NCBI GenBank assembly: GCA_949825025.1
Contig: OX463778.1
Location: forward strand, 34,860,616-34,924,615
DNA: 64,000 nucleotides
Reading direction: 5' to 3'
Source: Siphlonurus alternatus
Taxonomy: Eukaryota; Arthropoda; Insecta; Ephemeroptera; Siphlonuridae
In this document: piece by piece, positions 12,225-26,152 of the stretch
How the letters are laid out: every line of letters begins with the position of its first letter
How positions within the stretch are numbered: the first letter of the stretch is position 1
Notes under the pieces: generated by a model
Seen by the model: the letters and a program-made list of their open reading frames with translations, nothing else
What the model was told of the DNA's origin: nothing
Databases searched by the model: none
Translations under genes and position numbers: made by a program

Positions 12225-13404
12225 TTAAAGTCGACGATACTCCATTAATAATAAATTCTGTATTTTTTTTTTAAATAAATGCGTATATTTCAATGGCTGC
12301 AGACTGTTTGAAAACAAGTTAAATAGAAGTATCTAGGAAATAACAACAACACAAAATTAAAGGGGGAGGGGCCTCATTTTGATATGACAAAAGAGAGTTA
12401 GAATATTCAATGAATCGAGAAAAATATTTGAGTTTCCTTCTTCCCATAAATATTTCATAATTTATTATGTTTATATTTCACTAAATATATTTCAATTTTA
12501 TTACAGTAAACTCTACATTGGAAAAAAAATGATACAATTCATTTTTGACTGACATATCTGACTTTTGAAGCTATTTATTATAACTAAAAACGTATAATAT
12601 ACATAAAACCTGTCGTTTACAACAACAAAAAATTTAATTTAATTTTTTGGAACACACTTTTGCATATATAAAAAAAAAGAAAGTTTTGAGATTTAAAAGT
12701 TTTTGATACATGACTGAAAGTTTTCAAGTTCAAAAAGCTTTCACTACTCTAGTGCTGCTTATGAAAGATCTAAAGAGAAGATTTGCCCTCCCTTCTATTG
12801 CTGTGTATAAGAAAATTTTATGTTCAAATTCACTTCTTATCATCGGCATCTGTTCTAGATAGGTACTTCTATAGTAATTCAAGTTAACGTTAACTCATAA
12901 AATTTACATAAAATTACACTAAAAACCTTAATATATGTTAATAACAAATTGACCGTAAAATTAATATCTCCTTCAACATTTTTTTTTCCGAATTCAACAC
13001 AAAGATGTTTTTTTTTTTTTTTTTGTTTTTTAAATCAATTTATTTTCATATATTTAAAAAAAAAACATAGTGATCGATCGTATATGTTAAAAGTGATTGT
13101 TATGCATGCAGCAAGTTAGCTTACAGGTGCTGCCATCTCGAAGACGGAGCACTTGTAAAGAACTTTTAAAAAAAAATCAAGGTAAAAACAATATAAAATA
13201 ACCTAATCACACCTGCAGTTCATGAAAATTTAAAGAAATCTTTCATGCAGCTACACAGAATCAACATACATTCCACTGATCTAATTTTACTATAGTTCAT
13301 CTAATTGTCCAGAGATGGAGTTGTGAAGCACCTACCTGTGTGTAGAGTTACCTTGTCAGCGACGGCAGAAGGCTATAACAATAAATCTCGGATCAACGTT
13401 GGCA

Positions 13405-13485
13405 CGCGAGGCCTGGCGGGCTGACAGACGGGCTGATTACACACCTGCCATCTTCCCTAGGTCCCGAGTTCGAGCCCCGCACGCC
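13405..13485 (+). other. tRNA-like segment (possible SINE head or tRNA pseudogene)
   Basis: CTGGCGGGCTGACAGACGGG resembles an A box region and GGTCCCGAGTTCGAGCCCCG resembles a B box and T arm, at roughly tRNA spacing. The T stem and acceptor stem do not pair properly, so it is not a working tRNA gene. It lies in a GC-richer island, and chance similarity is possible. Confidence 0.3.
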
Positions 13486-15839
13486 ATCGCTTCCCGTGCT
13501 GCTAACTGCGACAATTAATTATTACATGTACGTACTCTCATTACAGTATATACATGTATAAATAAATTGTTGATAGGTATTATTTTCAAATAATTGCATG
13601 TAAGTAATAAGATATCGTAGACGTAGAATATTTGCAATAATTCTTATTATATGTGATTATGTCATTAATTAATGATTATTGCATGGTATTCATGATATTT
13701 ATCTAAAACTTAGCTGAAATATATTTCAAATTATATCTATTTTTAATATTAGCTTTAAACTCCATATTAAATTATACATTGCGTGATATTATGATACATA
13801 AGTTACTGCTGGATTGGAAATGTTTAGCATGGAACCAAATAAAAACAAAAAATATGTTTATCAACAACAAAAAGCAACTCGTCAAGTTATGTTATAAAAA
13901 AAAATAGAAATCGCATGATGACCAAAAAAAATATTTAATACTGAATATGAATATGAAGTTATACATGTAATATAGTTTTATGATTTAAATGTTTCTTGTA
14001 GAGTTTGTAGACCATAATTTACTTTTCAAAAACAAAACATTTTTTTTTTTTACTAAAATAGAGAAGTAAATCATTACAAGTATTTTTTTTTTTCTACAGT
14101 AAAATATTACAGTACTGAAACAGTTAACTATTAAAATATTCTATATTGTTAAAAGAAATATTTTTTCATACATTTTTTTATTAAGTAACTATAAGCCATG
14201 ATATTTACATATAATTATAAAACTCCATAATAACATTTGAATTATATATATTATAAATTGAATTTAAACTAAAAATAAAACTCAATTCCAACCTTTCAAC
14301 AATAAAACCCGTAATAATCGTACTTATATAATATTATAAAAAATAAGATTATAAAATTGCTAAATTCAACAGATATAATTCCTATATGTACGTAAATACG
14401 TAGCCATAGAAGCGTATATAAAATGGATTAAAAATATATATATTTTCAAGTTTTAAATTTATATATTACTATGCACCTGTTAGCATTTATATAACACATT
14501 AATAAGAACGAAGAGAGAGGCTTAAACATTGGAATTGTTCTGTAGAAACTAATCCGGTTTGAATTTACGTTCCACTCTGCTGCTCTCGCAAAACAACTCT
14601 CATGCATTCTAATGGCAGCTGTATTGTTTACATCAATGCTCATTTCATCATTACTTTTTGTATATATGTGACAAAAAAAAAATAAAACAGATTTATAGTC
14701 ACTGATATGTTGTTTAGTATAATATTGACAAAATGTTTTTAGTTTGTAAGTACAAATAAATTTCATTAATAATTAATAATATTTAATCTGTTATGTTGAT
14801 ATTATTGTTTTTTAAAAATAATTTAACTGGAATTACTATATAACTGTACTATTTGTCATTTAAACTTTCATGATTTTGTCTCGTTTTGTTTTGTACATTT
14901 GCCGTGCATGCAATTGGAACGTTACAATAACAAAAGAAAAAAATATAATCAGTACTTTAGAATGGATTTTGTATAACTCTATTTAGTAATGATTTGTAGT
15001 TTCTAGCTCAAATTAAATATTTTAATAAATGTAATATCGTGTTGTTTTATTGCAACTGTAGCCTTATAGCCTTATAGCCTTATATAAATATTATAAATTG
15101 AGCAAAATAATTTAAGGTTTTCATAAATAATAATTTCTTTAAAATTTTTATAGTTTTGTTAGATCTATAATTATTATAAATTGTTGGGTACTAAAACCAA
15201 CTTAAAGTTTTTACTTTTTAGTGTTCAATTTTCCTGATTAACACTCGATCAAACGCTGTAGTGCTGACAAATTAAGAGTTAGTGTGTGTTTCTGTACCGC
15301 CAAGATTGACACTTGTTTAGTTTTAATTGAAGACACAACTGAATTCCATGTTAATTAATTTTAATATTTTCACGTGTTTCTTAAAATTTACATTTTTGGG
15401 CTGATTTTTATCCTCTTTTGAAATATTTTGGGATGTAAAAATATAATTTTACCTTCAATTATATATGAAGTATACAATTAAGTATCATATTGTATCCTCA
15501 TTTTTACCATTAATTAATTAATAATATATTATATGATGTATTTTGTAGTACACCAAAAATTGAGAACAGGAAGTCATGAAAAAAAAACTCGAGATGAATT
15601 TAAATGTGACTCCAAATTCAATATTCACAAAATAATTTGCAGTAAATTTTCTGACACGTAAATACATACATCATTACAATTACGCTCTACAGTATAATAT
15701 GTATGAGTAACATTATACGTATAATATATTATAATAATGAATTATGAAAAGTCATTATAAGGTGTGTTTTTTTTATAAAAACCCAGCCCTAATTACGTTA
15801 AATGTGTGCCTCGTCATTCATCCATTATAACATAAAACA

Positions 15840-16110
15840 CCTCCTCACCACCTTCCTTCTTACACATTTTTACTCACGTATAAAAAACACTGAAGGTTGA
15901 GATTGGATGGGACATGATTGAGTAGCAATGTGATGGCTATTCATGCCTCCCCCCTCCTTGGCCCCCCGGCTCTTTGTGGTAGAGAAGTTCGGGGGGTGGG
16001 GGTGATATTTCTCCCCCTCTTCCTGATTGTAATGAGGTCGATCCAACGTCTTAGACTCTGAAATATTGCCGCCTTCTTTCAGCTTAACAAAGACGTTTTT
16101 TAGCATTAAA
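15840..16110. promoter_or_regulatory. GC-richer, C-rich island
   Basis: CCTCCCCCCTCCTTGGCCCC with GGGGGGTGGGGGTG close by gives strong strand-asymmetric runs. A 78-codon minus-strand frame spans it without similarity I can name. Confidence 0.25.
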
Positions 16111-16264
16111 ATTCCCTCCTTTTTTTCTTCATCTCGTGGTAGTAATTACTTCAGTATTGCCAATCACATCTCAGGGATTTTTTTTTTCTCTAAGTAAATT
16201 GTTAACTTTTCTTTATATAATAATCATATTAAATAATTATTATTAATTTATGGAAAAAGCTTTA

Positions 16265-16417
16265 CAGTGGCCGTCACATTTAGCTTGGTTATGGTCGGAA
16301 GCGCTCCGGAGTCATTCGACTCGGCTCGGCAAGTAATGTCCTTCTTTACAAACCGGCTACCAATGACTGAGAGCGTTACAAATACGGCCATAACCCAGTT
16401 AAATGTGATGGCCACTG
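16265..16417. mobile_element. 153-bp Tc1/mariner-like MITE with TA target duplication
   Basis: Ends are CAGTGGCCGTCACATTTAGC on the left and the complement of CAGTGGCCATCACATTTAAC on the right, each next to TA (16263-16264, 16418-16419). The match extends through GGTTATGG. The TA duplication and CAGTG terminus fit non-autonomous Tc1/mariner elements. Short open frames on both strands here (16248-16523) are chance products of the inverted repeat. Confidence 0.75.
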
Positions 16418-17219
16418 TAGGTTTAATAGCAAGCAAATATAAATTTTGTCTTAAATAAAACGTGCAGCTTTTTCTTTCTTTATAAAGTATGGCTCTATTT
16501 CTTTTAATCAGCAATATTCTCATCTAGTTATTATTAAATAATATATTTAATAGTGCAAGAATTGATTTAAAACACCCTAAATTAGTTATAATTTAAGAAA
16601 TTGATTTTTTTGAGATTTTGTATCGTTTTTTTTTTTATATATAAAACACTTATCATTAACCCTTAGATTATGTAAAACAATTATTTTTCTTTGAAAACTA
16701 ATTGACTTGCTAAATTGCTGTAATTAACAAAGCTAGAAGTTCAAAATAACTTAAAAAACGCAGTTGTAATTGACAAAAAAACAAAGTTTAGAAGTCTGTT
16801 TCAAGTTTAATATCAGAGCGCTCCATGCAGGAGTTACGACCACTCCAGCAAGAAATTCTTACACCTCATAAATTACTAAAAACACCCCACGCGTTGCAAT
16901 TAATTTTTTAGCTCATGCAGCAAAATGAAATAAATATGCCGTATATCTAATTTCAATATTCAAAAAATTTAAAACCAAGATTCTTCGCTTCAAACCAGTA
17001 TGTGTATAACAAAACATTTTTATTCCTTATTTCTACACCAAACTTAAATCTAAAACCACATAAGAATATTTACAAAGAAATAATATTGCCTACTTTAATG
17101 AGGGCTGGCAGATAAACAAAGATTTAAAATCCCTAAAAGTAAACAAAGCCAGAGTAATATATTTATCAGAGAGAAATAAGAATTATATCATGTGCCTCTC
17201 TATTTATTTATAGCATCCC

Positions 17220-17645
17220 TTAAAGAATTACCCACATGCTATGAAGAAGGTTATCTTTGTGATCTTTGTAATTGCAGGATAGGAAACAAAGCGTGATATC
17301 ACTGAGAGCTCAGTTCAGATTTATGTTGACATACTGGGAGGAGGGGGGAGGGGGCGGTATTGTTAGGCACGAGGGTACAGGTGGGCGTGTCCTTGGAAGA
17401 GAGCGGAAATGAGTCAGGCCAGCACGAGATGAATGCGACAGCTGAGATAACGAGACACTACTCCACCGTGAGCGGGAGGAGGAAGAACAAAATTTAGTGC
17501 CATTTTATTTGTTCCTTATCTTCCTCTTTCTGTCTCACCTTCCTCCTTTCCCTTCCCTTATCTCTCTCTCTTCTCTCTCATTCCCATCTTGCCCTACAAC
17601 CACTCTAATTCTATACAAAATGTCCTCAAACAGTCTATGACGTCA
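17220..17645. promoter_or_regulatory. GC-richer island ending in TGACGTCA
   Basis: Contains GGGAGGAGGGGGGAGGGGG, CAGCTGAGATAACGAG (E-box plus GATA) and TGACGTCA at 17638. It is the largest island between 12 and 19 kb. Confidence 0.35.
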
Positions 17646-18899
17646 CCAATTTGTCACATGGAATTCACTTAATGATATCAATCGCACGCCAATGTATATT
17701 TTCATGCTAAATTATTAAAAAGTTTGTATTACTTATCCAAAGTTTCATTTTTTTTTTTTTTTTTTTTTTTTTTTGCTTTACTAAATTATTTAAAATATTA
17801 AAACGAACGGCCAAGCAAGCCCATATCTGCATAAGGAGGGATTTTATCAATAAAAACCCCATTCAAGATGAAACGCGAAACGCTACTGTTGTGTTTATTG
17901 TCCATAGACCAGCCATTCCCAAGTCATGAAAACCACACACAACTACACTCCTCTAATTAATTTACTCTTAATCAAAGGTCTCAACCCACGCTTTGTCGGG
18001 ATGATGAAGAGACTTTTTTCCGCTCAAATCATAGCACCACAAGGTTAGGCAATTAGGCAACTTTATTAGCTTTAAAGAGTGGCGGGTTGCCTAGCATAGC
18101 ATCTTTAGGATAAGTACGCAAAATTTTTATTTTTTAAATATTTTAAATTATTTTTAAAAATATATTGATAGATTAATATTCAAAGCTTTACTTTGACAAT
18201 TGTTTTTAAAATTATAAAATTCTTGAATGACGTTTCTATGACGTCACTTCCCTTTTTATGACTCACAGTATATTGGAAGCCAAGGGTACCTCTGAGACTA
18301 GGAAGAACGCGAAACGTTTACTACGCAAGACGAACCATGGTACCATAGCATACATATATATATATACAAAGTATAGTAGCAAGTTACTGGGCTACATGTT
18401 TTGTTTCAAGAAAGCTTTATTCCCCGTATGCTAGGCAATAAAATAGCAGCGTCTAGATGAAATACGTAGCATTCTTCCCCCTTACTCTGCCGTCTTGTAA
18501 CTCGACACAGTTTTGTACAAGATGCTACAAGTATGGAATAAAATTTTGTAGAGGCATCTTATAAAGTATTTTTATTGAATTGCCGCACTAGAGCCGTTAA
18601 AATAAACTTTATAGTCGCGCGTGTAAGAATAATAATAATAAAAAAAATGAGCAAAGAACATGATGTTGATAAAGTTTTATAATTGCTTTATGTGATATAA
18701 TTTTATAAACATGTTTTTATATCAAATGCATATATTCTGACTCACTTGATTTTATATGAATTGTATGTGTATGTCCCAATGCTAAACTACTCTTTTTATA
18801 TTATTGTCAGTTTTTCTATCTAAAAAAAAAAAAGAAAAAAAAAGTTAAGAACTTGCGAATTACCTAATGAAGAGTAATATTATAATTTATTAATAAATT

Positions 18900-18999
<100 letters not shown>

Positions 19000-19279
19000 G
19001 ATAATAGTGGTCATGGCTATAGAAGGGAGCTGCATTATAAATAAGATAGAAATAAGTTCCAATCAAAATCAGGTTATTCCATGCAATGTTTCTAAAACTA
19101 AGAAATTTCTTAAGTATATAAATTTTAAAAACAAACGTAAATTTTAAATAACATAAATTTTTAGTGTGTAGCATCAATCACTTTTAATTTCAAAAATTAA
19201 AGATAAAAGTTTATATATATTAAAGATAATATTATATTATTCTATTTTTTTTAACGTATATATATACACACGCCTAACA

Positions 19280-19560
19280 AAAACCACTTTCTCTTCATAT
19301 GGTAAGCTCAAAGGGGAGTGGGTAGTTTTATGTGATCAGTGAACATTGTAGAGCATGTTGTCACGCCCATGACGTCACATTTGGCGGTGTTGTATATTGT
19401 TGTCGCGGGTCACGGGGGACTCGCAAAACACGCGGCGGACGACAGGTATTCCATTACTGTTACCACCGCTACATGGAGCCATGGAGAGAGAGCAGGTCGT
19501 ATATGGTGACAATGTAAAGTTAAACTATCGTTACACAACCCGCACGATAGTAAGCCGTTT
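19280..19560. promoter_or_regulatory. GC-richer island with TGACGTCA
   Basis: TGACGTCA at 19370, then GTCGCGGGTCACGGGGGACT and ACACGCGGCGGACGAC. A 61-codon plus frame lies inside but does not look like a known protein. Confidence 0.3.
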
Positions 19561-20912
19561 TCAAGTGCTCTAAATCACTCAAACTCTCTCTCTCTTTCTC
19601 TTTTAGTATAAAAAACTTCTTTCTACATCTCTTATATATATCGTTTCTTTAAAGTAATGACATTTTAGTACCTTTAAACGATCTTTTAAACTAACTTGAC
19701 CTTTGATTTCAGTAACATTAAATATTTCAGTGAAAGTTTGGCTAATCTGATGCCTTTTTTTTACAGTATAAGCCTTCGTCTTTTACCATTTTCTCAACAT
19801 GCAGATTTTGTGTCCTAGTGTTAGAAAAGAGGATTTTTTTTTTTTTATTATAATTCGTGTTTTTTATTGGGAAATTTTTACTACATGAAGGTAATTCCGA
19901 GCAATATCACCATCTTGAGTTAAATCTTTTACCAAAATTTTCAACTTTCTGAGTGACATGGTTTGACGTGATACCAGCTGCTTGATAATAACACTATGAA
20001 AAGTTCCATTGCGTTTGGTTGATTTTTTAAGTGTCAAGACATTTATGTTATATTAAAAAAAAAAAAAAAAAAATCTATAATGCATACCGTTAAAGTAACT
20101 GACTTTTTTTACGACACAATTATTAGTTTTCACTTAATATACGTTAATATTTTACTTGCATGACAGTATTTATATCTGAAATCTATATCTCTGATTTAAA
20201 AATTCAATTTATTTTTCATTAATTAAAAAATCATAGTTTTTTAATTATAATTATTTAAAGATGATTATATATTAAGAACTTTTAAATGAGGAAAGATTAC
20301 TTGTGATGTCACTAGTAATTTTCCATTGAAGTTTACAAACAATATAGATGTTATAATGTTTATGTATAATATTCCTTTAACATATATAATAAGCAAGTCT
20401 AGTTATTAGTTATGAATCCCTAATGCTTCGTAACTAGATACGTAATTAAATTGTATTTCAAGCGAACTTGTTATAGAAAAGCACAATCTTTATACAATGA
20501 AAATTTTATTTAAAAATTTATATTACTTTGCTGATATGAATAAAATTACTTTTTGTTATAGAATTCAATATACAGGCACTGCTGCTACTTAAATGCAATT
20601 AATTTTTTATACTTAATACTTATACCAGGTCTCTTTTTATAAAATACAGTGTTATTCTATCTATGTTATATATTTTTTTTTAATAGTTAATTCTTATACG
20701 CTTTGATATAGCTCGAATGTTATCTGGGATGATTTGTTGAAGCTAAAAAACACAAAGAGATGAAGATTTAGAATTTCGGTGATGGTAAGAAGAGCTATCC
20801 AAAATTTCAGATGGTTCATTTTTGCCACAACTCGATATCCTGCGTGGCATCGCTTCCAAAACAGAAGAGGTAAGGTTTGTGTTGTCTCGGGGTGTGAAAA
20901 TAAATGTATCAA

Positions 20913-21068
20913 ATTGAAAGATAGATGTTACAGTCCCTAGTTCTCCGAAAATTTCAATTTATAAGTCAGGGTAAATTATAAATATATTAAATTGAAAGAT
21001 AGATGTTACAGTCCCTAGTTCTCCGAAAATTTCAATTTATAATTCAGGGTAAATTAAATTTGGCTTAT
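20913..21068 (+). repeat. Two-copy 78-bp tandem duplication
   Basis: ATTGAAAGATAGATGTTACA recurs at 20913 and 20991, followed in both copies by GTCCCTAGTTCTCCGAAAAT. One difference is visible (AAGTCAGG against AATTCAGG). The near-identity implies a recent duplication. Confidence 0.9.
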
Positions 21069-22839
21069 AATTACTTAATGCTTTACAATTATTTGTAAGT
21101 GATTTAATTGAATTTTTTTTCTTTGGCTAAAAAATAAATTATAGCAAGAAAATAGGTATATTTTTAATTCTAAGGAAATTGATGTGATTAATTATGTATA
21201 AAAAATATAAAAATCATTCAAAATTACATTATCTTAAAATATTTATAGGTCACTGAAATTGTATTTTTGTATTTATTTGTAACATTTGTAATCTTAATAA
21301 TTTTCTGAATGTTTATGCAATATTTATATGAATTTATATTAAAATACGCAATGTTAAGTTATTTTTTTATGAGGTATACCGACTGGCAAAAGAAGAACTA
21401 GAAAAAATTCTTTAGAAATATTCATAGAAATTTTTAACATTCAACAGTGCATAAAAATAAAATGATGATGAAGATATATTATAATTTTTTTATGTTCTTT
21501 TTTTTTTTAATGTCTTCTTGAAGTAGATAAAAATGACATTCCAATTGCATGAGGAGATAAAGAATATCTTGCCTGCAATGTCGCCCGCCTTCCTGGGTGC
21601 TGCCTGTTTGGAAGGGCGCGATGACTTGAAAGATATTTGCAGAATGAGCACAGGGGCACAATTTCTCAACTGTGACATTTAAGTAGAAGAAGAAGTTGTT
21701 TGCAGCAGCAGTAGCAAGACCGAGCACAAGCAGATCGCGATCTCGGCAATGTCACGCTCCTTTCCCGGCAAACTGACGTTGCATTTCATCGGTGCAAAGT
21801 AAAAAAAACTTATGATTATAATATAAAATGTCAACTTTAGATATTTTAACATTATACAAAAAATGACATAATAAGAAAGAAATGACAATATTAAAAAAGT
21901 TTGTGTGATATGATAGAAATAAATTTTAATATTCTGTAAAATATATTATAAATTGTAACTTTGCAAATGTGTCAGAAATGTTATGAATTTATATCTTGTA
22001 CGTGTATAAGGTTGTTACAAGTGCTTTGTGTGATTGTGATGCAAGTAATATCACGACTTAACAATGTGACAACCTTATTGTTGTGCCCTACAAAGATGTA
22101 TCGAAGTTATTACATATTTATCCAAATGCAGGCCAATTTTGTAACAATGGCAATTGATTTTATTTGACTTGACGTAAGTATAAAATTATAGACCTGCTGG
22201 ACAAAAAAATAATACACAAGACAATTTATTGATTATAAATATAAACTAGTGAGGTCTTACTATGCTATAACTTATCATATATAACTATAGAAATACTTTC
22301 GTATTCATTCACAAACACCCGCATTCATATTAAAATACTAAAAATTGTAATTTTTTATGACATAATTGTGGAGTGGTTTAATTTTTGAAGTACGTAGTAA
22401 CAAGTATATCACATACGAAAATTAAAAAATATATGTATTTTTTAATTCATTTTTTTAAAATTAATGATTTTAACACTGATTTAACTGACTATATTATATA
22501 AATATATATATATAATTATATTATATATTGCAATCTATTACAAGCTGAACAGTAATTTACTTTGCGTATAATATAATATATGACATTAATTAAAGACAAA
22601 TAATCGCAAATCTCATCATCTTACAGTATATGATTACATTGAATAATTAGGATATAATCAAATTATAAAACATTTCATAGATTTTCAACTGTATCTTCCA
22701 TTATACAGTATAAATGATAGTAAAAATATGTATATTAATATTATTTAAAGACAATTCAACAAAAAGACTGCATAGAATTTTTTTTATTCATATAATATAC
22801 TCTGATGATATAGAAAAAATAGTGTTTTTTTAGTGAGAA

Positions 22840-23080
22840 GGAATGACAGAGATCTAGTTTTATTAAGCAGCTGTCGGATTGCGTTTTGGCTAACAACACA
22901 CGGTTGGCGAGTGACAGCCAAGGAGGCGGGAGAGAAAATGCCCGCATCAGTGAAATTGTTCTGCGTGTCAGCGTTATTGCATTTGTCATCAGCCGGGGGC
23001 GCGAACGTGCTCCTCGTTGGGAGGGGGTGGCACTCGCCTTCTCTAGTGAACCGTGCTGCCATCTGATGGAACCACCAACA
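22840..23080. promoter_or_regulatory. GC-richer island with CTCF-like word
   Basis: Contains GTGCTGCCATCTGATGG (23053-23069), matching the insect CTCF core on the minus strand, plus CATCAGCCGGGGGCGCGAAC. Overlapping open frames on both strands reflect GC content. Confidence 0.35.
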
Positions 23081-25829
23081 ACTAATCTCTTTCACCCTTA
23101 TTTTTTCTCGTACTGTTTATGCAGCTTAATTGAATTAAATCAAATGTTTATATCAGAGATATTGATTTCAATAGTACTGTATATCGTGTATCAATTGTGG
23201 TGTGTTAATTTTAAATGTGTGTACACCTCGCGGGGCAGTAAAAAAGTTTGGGAGTGGTAGGCTTGAAGTTTTAAGGGTGGACAATACCACTCTGTTCTTC
23301 TTACACCTTCTTATTATATATTGAAGAAAAGCAATGCATAATATTATATATTTGAATATATTAATATTATATAATTTTATCTCATTCAGGTACAATATTT
23401 TAATTATCTTAAATTATACATTTACCTCATTATTTTTTAGTTTTATATATTATCAATAAACTATTAAAATGTCATGTTTTTAGAATGTGAATAGAATATA
23501 TTAAAAAGTTATGATAGCCAAAAAATTTTAACCTGTCAATTCATGTAAAATTGTACTTAAAAATGCATTCAAAGTTCTATAATTTATTAAATCTAAATTG
23601 GTGAAAGTAATTACACCAAAGTAAAAACAAAAATCATTAAATTGCAGAATCATTTGAAAAGATGAAAAAATATTTAAAAAAATAATAATCAACGAAGGGG
23701 AAGAAAAACAAAATGTAAATTTTTGCATTTTTACGCTTTGACTTCCATCACATCATTATTATTTTTTTCTTCGGTGTTCATTACGCACCAAGAACAAAAA
23801 TATCATTAGAATAGACTGAATTTCAAACATTTTTTTTACACACTTTTGAAGCATCATATTTTGCACATTGGTTTTACAAATAACCTCATCAAACATCCCT
23901 TGTGCTGGATGAATATTTGCACAGGCAGTCAGGTAGTCGGAGTGGCAGGTACGCCAAGAGAAATTGAGAGGAGTAGTCTCTTTGGCAGGCAGTGTTAGTG
24001 GCCAGTGCAAACGTTACACCGTATATATATAGTAACATAGATTAGATTTGCATGACAAGTGAGTAGCCCTCGTATTGAACATCACCAAGTTATTACTTGA
24101 AAACAGAGAGAAAAACCAAGAAAGTTAAAGTTGGGATACATGTCACATGTTTAAGTGAAAAAAAAATAATGAAAAACACTTAAAATAACGTATAATGTTT
24201 TGTTTTTGTTTTTTAATAACAATGATTAAATAACATGAAACGTATTAAAAGGGTAACCGTTTCTAATTAAATATGCTTTTATTTCCAGAGTTCAATCATT
24301 TTGCAATGAACTGTACAGTAAATACGAGCTTGACATTTTCTATCAATCTTCACAAGAAATTGCAAGGATATGTAAATAACTCAAATGCGTGCTTAATTAT
24401 TTAATATAAATATAATGTATTATTATGTTACCAAGATTTTAGTTATATAATAATTTTTGTACTCGTGTGCATTTCCACTAACATAAGAATTTGTTTGTAT
24501 GAACTATTGTATTCTTTATAATCGGATTACCTGTAGTCTGTTTTTTTAATAAATATAATAAATAAAAAATAAAATTTCAAATTTTTAATTTGTTTTGAAA
24601 TTGAACTTGAATGAATATAAACTTCATGAATCATGAAATAATTACATTGAAATTGTAATCTTGTGGTTTCAGATTTTTCCTTTAAATTTTGATTTTTACA
24701 GATCTAATTACAAGAAAGGATCATGAAACAATCATGAACGTAATTGTCGTACCTGCCACTCGACTAACTTTGCTTCTATACGCAGCTTGGCATGGCAGAA
24801 CAGCGGCCAAATCTCATTGCTTCCTGGTAGCTAGTACCCTGTTGTTCAAACATACCGAACACCAATATATTGAGCAAGAAGTTGATGTAAGTCTTGGTAT
24901 TTTAGCACAATACGGTACATTGCCTAAAGCGAGATGGACAAAGACAAAGGGTTTGTGAGCTCGGGAGATCTGCACAAGAAAGCAGCTTTGTCTATTGGCT
25001 ATTTACGATGTTCAAACAATCAATTGAGAGATAAGTGGAGATTAAACATAGCAAATTAAGTTTTAGATGATGGAAATTTCAATTTATATTCTTATTAAAT
25101 TAAAATTGCCAGTTGGTTCGAAACCTGTAGAGTATGAAACCAGTTGCACCGGAGTGTCGCACAAGTTGCCTACTTACCATCCACGCAGGCTGATGTAGCC
25201 GCCGTCAACATAAAATGCGTTCGTATGTTTTATTTTACCAGACCATACAATTAGTTTTTGCACGTGTTAACAACTTATTACTACTTTGATTGAAACAGAT
25301 ATTAGAATTTACTTTTTGACGTCATAATCAACGAAAAGAGCGTTCAATTAGTAGCGTCAAGAAAATTCAATTATGATATATATTTTCTATAAAAACAGGG
25401 GTAAAATAAAAAAAGTTAGCACAATACAAAAATTAGTATTATCAGGATAAAGACATTAAAAATTATGTGTCTGTATTTTGTTGAATTTTTTATGCTTCTT
25501 TAATATTATAATAATGAAGGAATTAAATTAAAGTTTTGTGGGTACATTTCAAAATTTGTAGCATCGAGTGCGTTTAATACTTAAAACATTAAAAATCTTT
25601 ACCCAGTGAGATTTAATCACATCATTTTGTGTGTGTGTATGAATAAAAAAAACTCATCTGGTCATGCATTTCTTTTTAAATAAATAAATATAATAATAAT
25701 AAAATAATATTTTTTTATAAAATCCATGGCGTATTTTTACAGAGTTATAAAGTAGTAGAACTGAGCTATTAGTGCACATATTTTGCAGAAAACTGTACAA
25801 TGAAATTAAATAAAAGTTAAGAGATTATA

Positions 25830-26152
25830 TAATGGACAATTTGCATTACATTTTTTTATTGCAGAAATGGATAGAGGGTACCAAATTATGCTACTCTGAA
25901 TTTTTTCAGATTTTTTTTTAGAGCGGGAACTATTTTTAAAAAATTATTGAAAGTCAGTTTTATGACGTCACGTGCGTTTAGCGCCTATCCTTTTCTTAAG
26001 GACAGACTCCTCGTGACGTCATAAAATCGACTTTCAATATTTTTTTAAAAATAGTTCCCGGTCTCTAAAAAATCTGAAAAAATTCAGAGTAGCATAACTT
26101 TGCACCCTCTATCCATTTCTGCAATAAAAAATGTCGTGCAAATTGTCCATTG
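25830..26152. mobile_element. Fold-back MITE (family B), possible TA target duplication
   Basis: Terminal inverted repeats begin AATGGACAATTTGCA and continue through TTTTATTGCAGAAATGGATA to the common core with AACTATTTTTAAAAAATTATTG. TGACGTCA occurs at 25963 and 26014. TA dinucleotides flank both ends (25828-25829, 26153-26154), compatible with a Tc1/mariner-type target, but TA is common here. About 320 bp, no coding capacity. Confidence 0.8.

Larger units (their letters stand above)
12225..16264. other. AT-rich desert
   Basis: GC-richer patches at about 13110-13160, 13310-13510, 14540-14640 and 15840-16110. A short triplication of GCCTTATA lies near 15060-15083. Open frames at 14446 and 15870 (minus) have no recognisable content. 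Confidence 0.6.

Noticed and set aside
22886..23260. 124-codon plus frame over the 22.8-23.1 kb island
   Set aside because: Overlapping frames are open on both strands, the frame runs on into AT-rich DNA, and no domain is seen.
24689..24958. 89-codon plus frame
   Set aside because: Partly GC-richer but with no recognisable domain; a GTAAGT word inside (about 24888) is not enough to call an exon.
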